Source of the DNA: Paludibacter sp.
GTDB taxonomy: Bacteria; Bacteroidota; Bacteroidia; Bacteroidales; Paludibacteraceae
Assembly: GCA_028710895.1 (NCBI GenBank)
Contig: JAQTTH010000003.1
Coordinates: forward strand, 310,001-374,000
Reading direction: 5' to 3'
Length of the DNA stretch: 64,000 bases
Of the stretch, positions 60,251-64,000 are shown in pieces. Position 1 is the first letter of the stretch. Every line of letters begins with the position of its first letter. The translations under genes were made by a program, and so were the position numbers. A model generated the notes under the pieces. It ran no database searches. It was not told where the DNA came from and worked only from the letters and a program-made list of their open reading frames with translations.

Positions 60251-62074
60251 CTAATTCTTTTTCGTAATAAATTCAATTGCTCTTTCCAACACTTCATCCC
60301 TACCTTCCCTTATGCCTTGTATAGTAGGCTTAACTTCAATGTCGGGGACAATGCCAACACGCTGTGTTTCTCTTCCATCTGGATAATAAACACCAAGTCC
60401 GGTTATCATTGTTTGCATATTGCCCGGCAAAGGAATCCATGAAACATTACCATCTGCACCTGCTGTTGTACTTCCAATCACCACTGCATTTGGAGAACAT
60501 CGATACATCATAGCCATAAATTCGGCATGACTTTGTGTCATTTCATTTACTAAAATGATTATTTTCCCTTTATAGAAACCGGTATTTGCAAAATGATAAG
60601 TCGATTTTTCTTTAAAGACATCAGTATAGTATTCTTCAGAATACTTAAACATACCAGGTCTTTGAAAATTTGTGGAAGTGAATTTCACAAATTTGACAGG
60701 TTTTTTGTATAGCTGAGTCATGTTTAAATATCCATCAAATTTTATCCGATTTGGATAGCATCTTAAATCGATAACTAAACCCTTAGTATTTGAGAAATCA
60801 GGGACAGTAACTCCAGTTAAACTTCCTAAATATAAATAGCCAATATTTTTTTCTTTTGAAATTACTCGATAAAGCGCTTTGTTCTTATAAGTCAAAATTC
60901 CAAAGTATTGCGAATGCATAGGATAACAAGTCAAATCTTTCGAAAAAACATCATTACCTCTCTTAAAAGTAACATGAATACTTTTCGCATTAGTACGCAT
61001 TAATTCTAAGCTCAAGTTTCTTAATTTTGTTGGTAAATTGGAACCGGCAATATAAGGCAGCTTTTCTGATATTATTGTCTCTACAGGTTTCCCGTTTACT
61101 TTCAATATAATATCACCTATTTTTAAGGGGTAGTTTTTTTCCGAAACATCGATTATGGTATCTTTTGTAACTGGATTACCTTTAATAAAAGACCCCACTT
61201 TCTTTAATGGGTATTTTAGCTTTGAAATATCGATTAGAGTATCAGTTATTACAGGTTTACCTTCAATAAATGAAACATAGAAAGGAACGATATTATCGCC
61301 CTTATGTTTTTCGATAACCTTATCAGATAAAAATGCGTGAGAATCATGAATTCTTGCAACAAGTTTGAGTAGTGTGAACTTATATTCCAATTCATTTTTT
61401 GCGTTAATAAATTGAGGTGCAAATTCTATAAGAACATTATCCCAATTCTCACCAATCAAGTATTTATATGGGAAATAATATTGGATGATATTCCAGTAAC
61501 GAAACAAAGCTAAAAGTCTGTAACTTGCATCTGGGTAAGATATCTCAGGATAAGTTTCTTCATTCAAGAATACAGGATTGCCTGCTCCTTGTTTAAACTC
61601 CACAAAATGACTTTTATCAGAAGGTCTTTTAGCTGTTTTAATTCTTTCGAGTTGTGCTGAGAGGGCTCCCAGTTCTTTTCTATTCTTTATCCAATCCAAG
61701 TCAGGGTACATTTTTACACTGTCCGGATTAATTTTCGGAAATGTATCTTGTTTAAACTCTCCCAACGAACTTACCCATTCAGATAAGATTTTGTTCCGAT
61801 CATCTTTGTCTTTAGATTTTAAAACTTTCGGCATCATTTTTACCAGTTCATTATCCCACTTATACTTCCCTTCTATCACAGACGGATGATAATATTTTAA
61901 ATAACCCCAGACTTTGCATAAAACTGCTAAATTGGAAATATCTTCCGAATTGTAATATCTTATACCTGATATTTGCTTGTATTCATTTTGCTTCTGGATA
62001 TAGATATACCCAAATGTTGTGAATAAACCAAGAAAAAAGATAAGTGAAAAAATGTACCAGTTTTTCCTTTTCAT
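60251..62074 (-). CDS. S41-family peptidase with an N-terminal membrane anchor
   Basis: A 607-residue protein. A transmembrane or signal segment (about residues 7-25), a helical N-terminal region, a PDZ-like segment (PLKIGDIILKVNGKPV) and the S41 core. The catalytic Ser is predicted at Ser515 in NEMTQSHAEF, the TSxxAE-type motif. Members cut C-terminal non-polar residues of proteins (tail-specific protease group) or act as tricorn-like proteases; here a periplasmic role is likely. It stands alone between repeat copies E and C. Confidence 0.85.
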   Translation of the reverse strand: MKRKNWYIFSLIFFLGLFTTFGYIYIQKQNEYKQISGIRYYNSEDISNLAVLCKVWGYLKYYHPSVIEGKYKWDNELVKMMPKVLKSKDKDDRNKILSEWVSSLGEFKQDTFPKINPDSVKMYPDLDWIKNRKELGALSAQLERIKTAKRPSDKSHFVEFKQGAGNPVFLNEETYPEISYPDASYRLLALFRYWNIIQYYFPYKYLIGENWDNVLIEFAPQFINAKNELEYKFTLLKLVARIHDSHAFLSDKVIEKHKGDNIVPFYVSFIEGKPVITDTLIDISKLKYPLKKVGSFIKGNPVTKDTIIDVSEKNYPLKIGDIILKVNGKPVETIISEKLPYIAGSNLPTKLRNLSLELMRTNAKSIHVTFKRGNDVFSKDLTCYPMHSQYFGILTYKNKALYRVISKEKNIGYLYLGSLTGVTVPDFSNTKGLVIDLRCYPNRIKFDGYLNMTQLYKKPVKFVKFTSTNFQRPGMFKYSEEYYTDVFKEKSTYHFANTGFYKGKIIILVNEMTQSHAEFMAMMYRCSPNAVVIGSTTAGADGNVSWIPLPGNMQTMITGLGVYYPDGRETQRVGIVPDIEVKPTIQGIREGRDEVLERAIEFITKKN

Positions 62075-62104
62075 TTTTGATTATTTTATTTTGTAAGCCC
62101 TTTT

Positions 62105-62220
62105 CCCTTTTTCTTCCAGGTTTATCTGTTTGCACCCTGTGTTTAGTTCAAGTCTAAGCCAAGCGGGGACTTGAACTAGAGTCAGTTTCGTTTCCTATAC
62201 TTGGACTAAAGGGTGGCTTT
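62105..62220. repeat. Interspersed palindromic repeat, copy C
   Basis: It contains TTTGCACCCTGTGTTTAG, the imperfect palindrome TAGTTCAAGTCTAAGCCAAG/GGGGACTTGAACTAG and the right end CTTGGACTAAAGGGTGGCTT. It lies between the S41 peptidase start and the end of the PH/GRAM-like gene. Confidence 0.82.
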
Positions 62221-62252
62221 GTATGTTTACTTTTCGTCCAATCAATTCTGTG

Positions 62253-62753
62253 TTAGGTTTTGTTTTCAATTGCTCTTAGCTTTTCAATTTCAGTTTTCCA
62301 GAGTTGTCTGCCATTAACAACAAATTTCTCTTGTCTGCCGTCTTTCAAAGAAATTGCAAGTCCATTTGGAACAATACCAAGATTGTTATATAAAGTTATG
62401 TCTTTGATTTGATCTATATAAATCACAAGTTCGTGATTTTGAATATTAAAACTGTGAGATTTGAATTGAAGTTTATCAGTCAACAAGTAAAGTTTTCCTC
62501 CAACACTTTCACTGTTCTTTAAGTGATTTGCCCCTCCTGAGTGAATTATGCTTTCTCCGTCTTGGGTTTCAATTTGTGTCTGACGTTTAACTACTTTTGA
62601 ATTTACAAACAAATGAATGAGAGTTCCAAATAAAAGACCTGACAACGGACCAGTAATAATAGCTGCATTAATTCCATGCGTAAATCCTTGAACGGTTCCG
62701 AAGAAGACCCCGAAAAATATCCCGGCCCAAATTGAGTTTCTAATTTTTGTCAT
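62253..62753 (-). CDS. Membrane protein with a PH/GRAM-like domain
   Basis: A 166-residue protein. Two hydrophobic segments at about 8-25 and 32-50 carry a Gly-rich pattern (FFGVFFGTVQGFTHG). The C-terminal soluble domain (GGKLYLLTDKLQFKSHSF, IDQIKDITLYNN and LKDGRQEKFVVNGRQLW) has the strand-helix layout of GRAM/bacterial PH domains, which bind lipids or proteins. The function is not known. It follows the truncated membrane-protein gene on the same strand, with repeat copy D between them. Confidence 0.72.
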   Translation of the reverse strand: MTKIRNSIWAGIFFGVFFGTVQGFTHGINAAIITGPLSGLLFGTLIHLFVNSKVVKRQTQIETQDGESIIHSGGANHLKNSESVGGKLYLLTDKLQFKSHSFNIQNHELVIYIDQIKDITLYNNLGIVPNGLAISLKDGRQEKFVVNGRQLWKTEIEKLRAIENKT

Positions 62754-62798
62754 CCTTTTAATTTTTGTCTTTTTATTATTTGTGAACTGTTATTGCCG

Positions 62799-62922
62799 GT
62801 CTAAGTTACGCTTCGCTAAACTTGAACTAAAGTTGGTTTATTCTCCTATGTTTGGACGAGAAAGGGGGGACTTTGCACTATAGCATGTTTCGTCTTTTAT
62901 ACCTGGGCTAAGAAGAGGGGAT
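62799..62922. repeat. Interspersed palindromic repeat, copy D (diverged)
   Basis: It keeps the TTGAACTAAAGTTGG and CTGGGCTAAGAAGAGGGG parts but lacks the TTTGCACCCTGTG block; the GTTTGGACGAGAAAGGGGGGAC stretch looks like a second right-hand half, so this copy seems to be a rearranged double. It abuts the stop codon of the gene at 62923. Confidence 0.65.
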
Positions 62923-64000
62923 TTATTGTTCTACAAATTCCTTCATCATGACTTGAATCTTATCCATATTTGAATTACTCAATTCATTTTGTTTCATATG
63001 TTCAAGAATAATCTCTCTGCTAAATTCATATTTTTGTCCATCTTGAGCTTTAATAGCTGTTTGATTTTTAGCGGCTGCCGCTAAAGTATTCATGTCTTCT
63101 TCTAACTTTTCCTCTTTTCTTATCTTAATCATTTTCATGGTTTTGTAGAGTTCATCGAATTTAGTTGTAGTCGTAACTTTTTTTTGATCCCACGTATAAA
63201 GTAGTGAAGTACCAAGCTCATATAAATAATCATTAGAAAGTTTTATTGTTCCAATAAAATGATCATATTCATTTTTTGTAAGCTTTCTTGATGTTCTATT
63301 AGTGTAATCACTTATTGCACTTCGTAATTCTATAATATCTGACTGATTTAAGGCTTCCTCATTTGCTTTTTTTAAAATTTTTGAATACCTGTCAAGTTCA
63401 CTTGCATTAAGTTTCGGTTCTTCTGAATTAGATTTCTCAAGTGATTTAACTGAAACTTCAGTTTTGTTTCTTGTCTTAATATTTTCAAGATTTGCAGAAT
63501 ACCAATCGCCCCAATTGTTAAGTAGTATTTGCGCTTGAATTAGTTCTTGGTTTTGATGTTTGTCGTAACCTTCAGATAACAGTTGAAGTCCTTTAATATA
63601 TTCGTCACGAAAATGGTTTCCAAAATTAGGATGTATATTATTTAGTTTCTCAATATCTATCAATAGAGCTTCCTCTAATGCTTTTCTGTTTAGGAAAATA
63701 AATTTCTCCATTTCCTTATCATTAATAGTCGAAAAAGATTGACCCTGATTCCTTAATTTGGTTGCTTCGTTTGAAAATTCCATAGATTTATTAAAGTGCT
63801 CTTTAATATTACTCTTAGGCTTTTCAAAAATGACGAAATATGGCCAAGCAAATCCTTTTCCAGTTGCGACTACTTCTCCCAACAGTACCCATTTGACAAA
63901 ACCATTGTCTCTTGCATATGTCCAATTGTAATATGGAACATAAAAAATCATAGGAAGTAAATAGGTATAAATTACTCCTGTTAAAATTCCCGAAAATATT
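62923..64000 (-). CDS. Membrane protein of unknown function, 5' end outside the window
   Basis: The frame stays open to the window edge. An in-frame ATG at 63951 is preceded by IFSGILTGVIYTYLLP, part of a membrane helix, so the real start lies beyond base 64000. After the helix comes a soluble, helical and strongly charged region (about residues 50-340), with coiled-coil stretches rich in Lys, Glu and Asn and a Gly-poor C-terminus. I do not recognise a family. It may be a membrane-anchored structural or signalling protein. Confidence 0.65.
   Translation of the reverse strand, partial: IFSGILTGVIYTYLLPMIFYVPYYNWTYARDNGFVKWVLLGEVVATGKGFAWPYFVIFEKPKSNIKEHFNKSMEFSNEATKLRNQGQSFSTINDKEMEKFIFLNRKALEEALLIDIEKLNNIHPNFGNHFRDEYIKGLQLLSEGYDKHQNQELIQAQILLNNWGDWYSANLENIKTRNKTEVSVKSLEKSNSEEPKLNASELDRYSKILKKANEEALNQSDIIELRSAISDYTNRTSRKLTKNEYDHFIGTIKLSNDYLYELGTSLLYTWDQKKVTTTTKFDELYKTMKMIKIRKEEKLEEDMNTLAAAAKNQTAIKAQDGQKYEFSREIILEHMKQNELSNSNMDKIQVMMKEFVEQ

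Noticed and set aside
57801-62922. Integron-type attC sites at the interspersed repeats
   Set aside because: The placement 3' of genes is suggestive, but no integrase is in the window and I could not find the GTTRRRY/RYYYAAC core boxes in a consistent position.

Overview
The window looks like chromosome from a member of the Bacteroidetes, most likely order Bacteroidales. The signs are moderate to low GC, start codons preceded by A/T-rich stretches rather than Shine-Dalgarno sequences, many promoters with the TAnnTTTG -7 element of this phylum, and typical gene sets: cydAB preceded by a DUF4492 gene, tig-clpP-clpX, an EF-G paralogue, a DUF6242 lipoprotein and a homodimeric GlyRS. I saw no tRNA, rRNA, CRISPR array, prophage or intact insertion sequence.

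Layout. 1-9 kb holds a partial succinyl/acetyl-CoA transferase, dipeptidase PepD, a secreted C1 peptidase, the cytochrome bd oxidase operon, an acyltransferase and a small secreted protein. 9-31.7 kb is housekeeping: RecQ, ClpX, ClpP, trigger factor, a beta-barrel protein, TypA, ribosomal protein L19, an MlaE/MlaF-type ABC pair with exonuclease III, a DUF6242 lipoprotein, a TonB-dependent receptor behind a small leader-like gene, class I fumarase, a topoisomerase A subunit and GlyRS. An EF-G paralogue with degenerate GTPase motifs follows (32.1-34.3 kb).

34.5-50 kb is a phosphate island: an MFS transporter, PhoR-PhoB, PhoU-PstB-PstA-PstC, an OprP/O-type porin with PstS, Ppx-Ppk, and a metallophosphoesterase/glycosyltransferase pair that may remodel membrane lipids. 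Reading the intergenic DNA gave a common operator layout: TGTAA(C/T)-like half-sites repeated every 11 bp, then exactly 10 bp, then a -7 element ending in TTTG. It occurs before pstC, the porin gene, ppk and phoB, and weakly before the metallophosphoesterase gene. I read this as the PhoB operator of this lineage; it would make the island one regulon for phosphate uptake, polyphosphate turnover and possibly lipid replacement.

50-64 kb is accessory. It carries a same-strand run of small single-domain genes (YdeI-like, DUF2007, VOC, SRPBCC, DUF2200, HD, YciI-like, two DHFR/RibD-like, cupin), including a duplicated VOC gene broken by one base. Then come a membrane protein, an SMI1/KNR4 gene, an HxlR regulator divergent from a DsbA-family gene, an S41 peptidase, a PH/GRAM-like membrane protein and a 5'-truncated membrane protein. 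In 57.8-62.9 kb an interspersed palindromic repeat of about 110 bp sits directly 3' of several of these genes.
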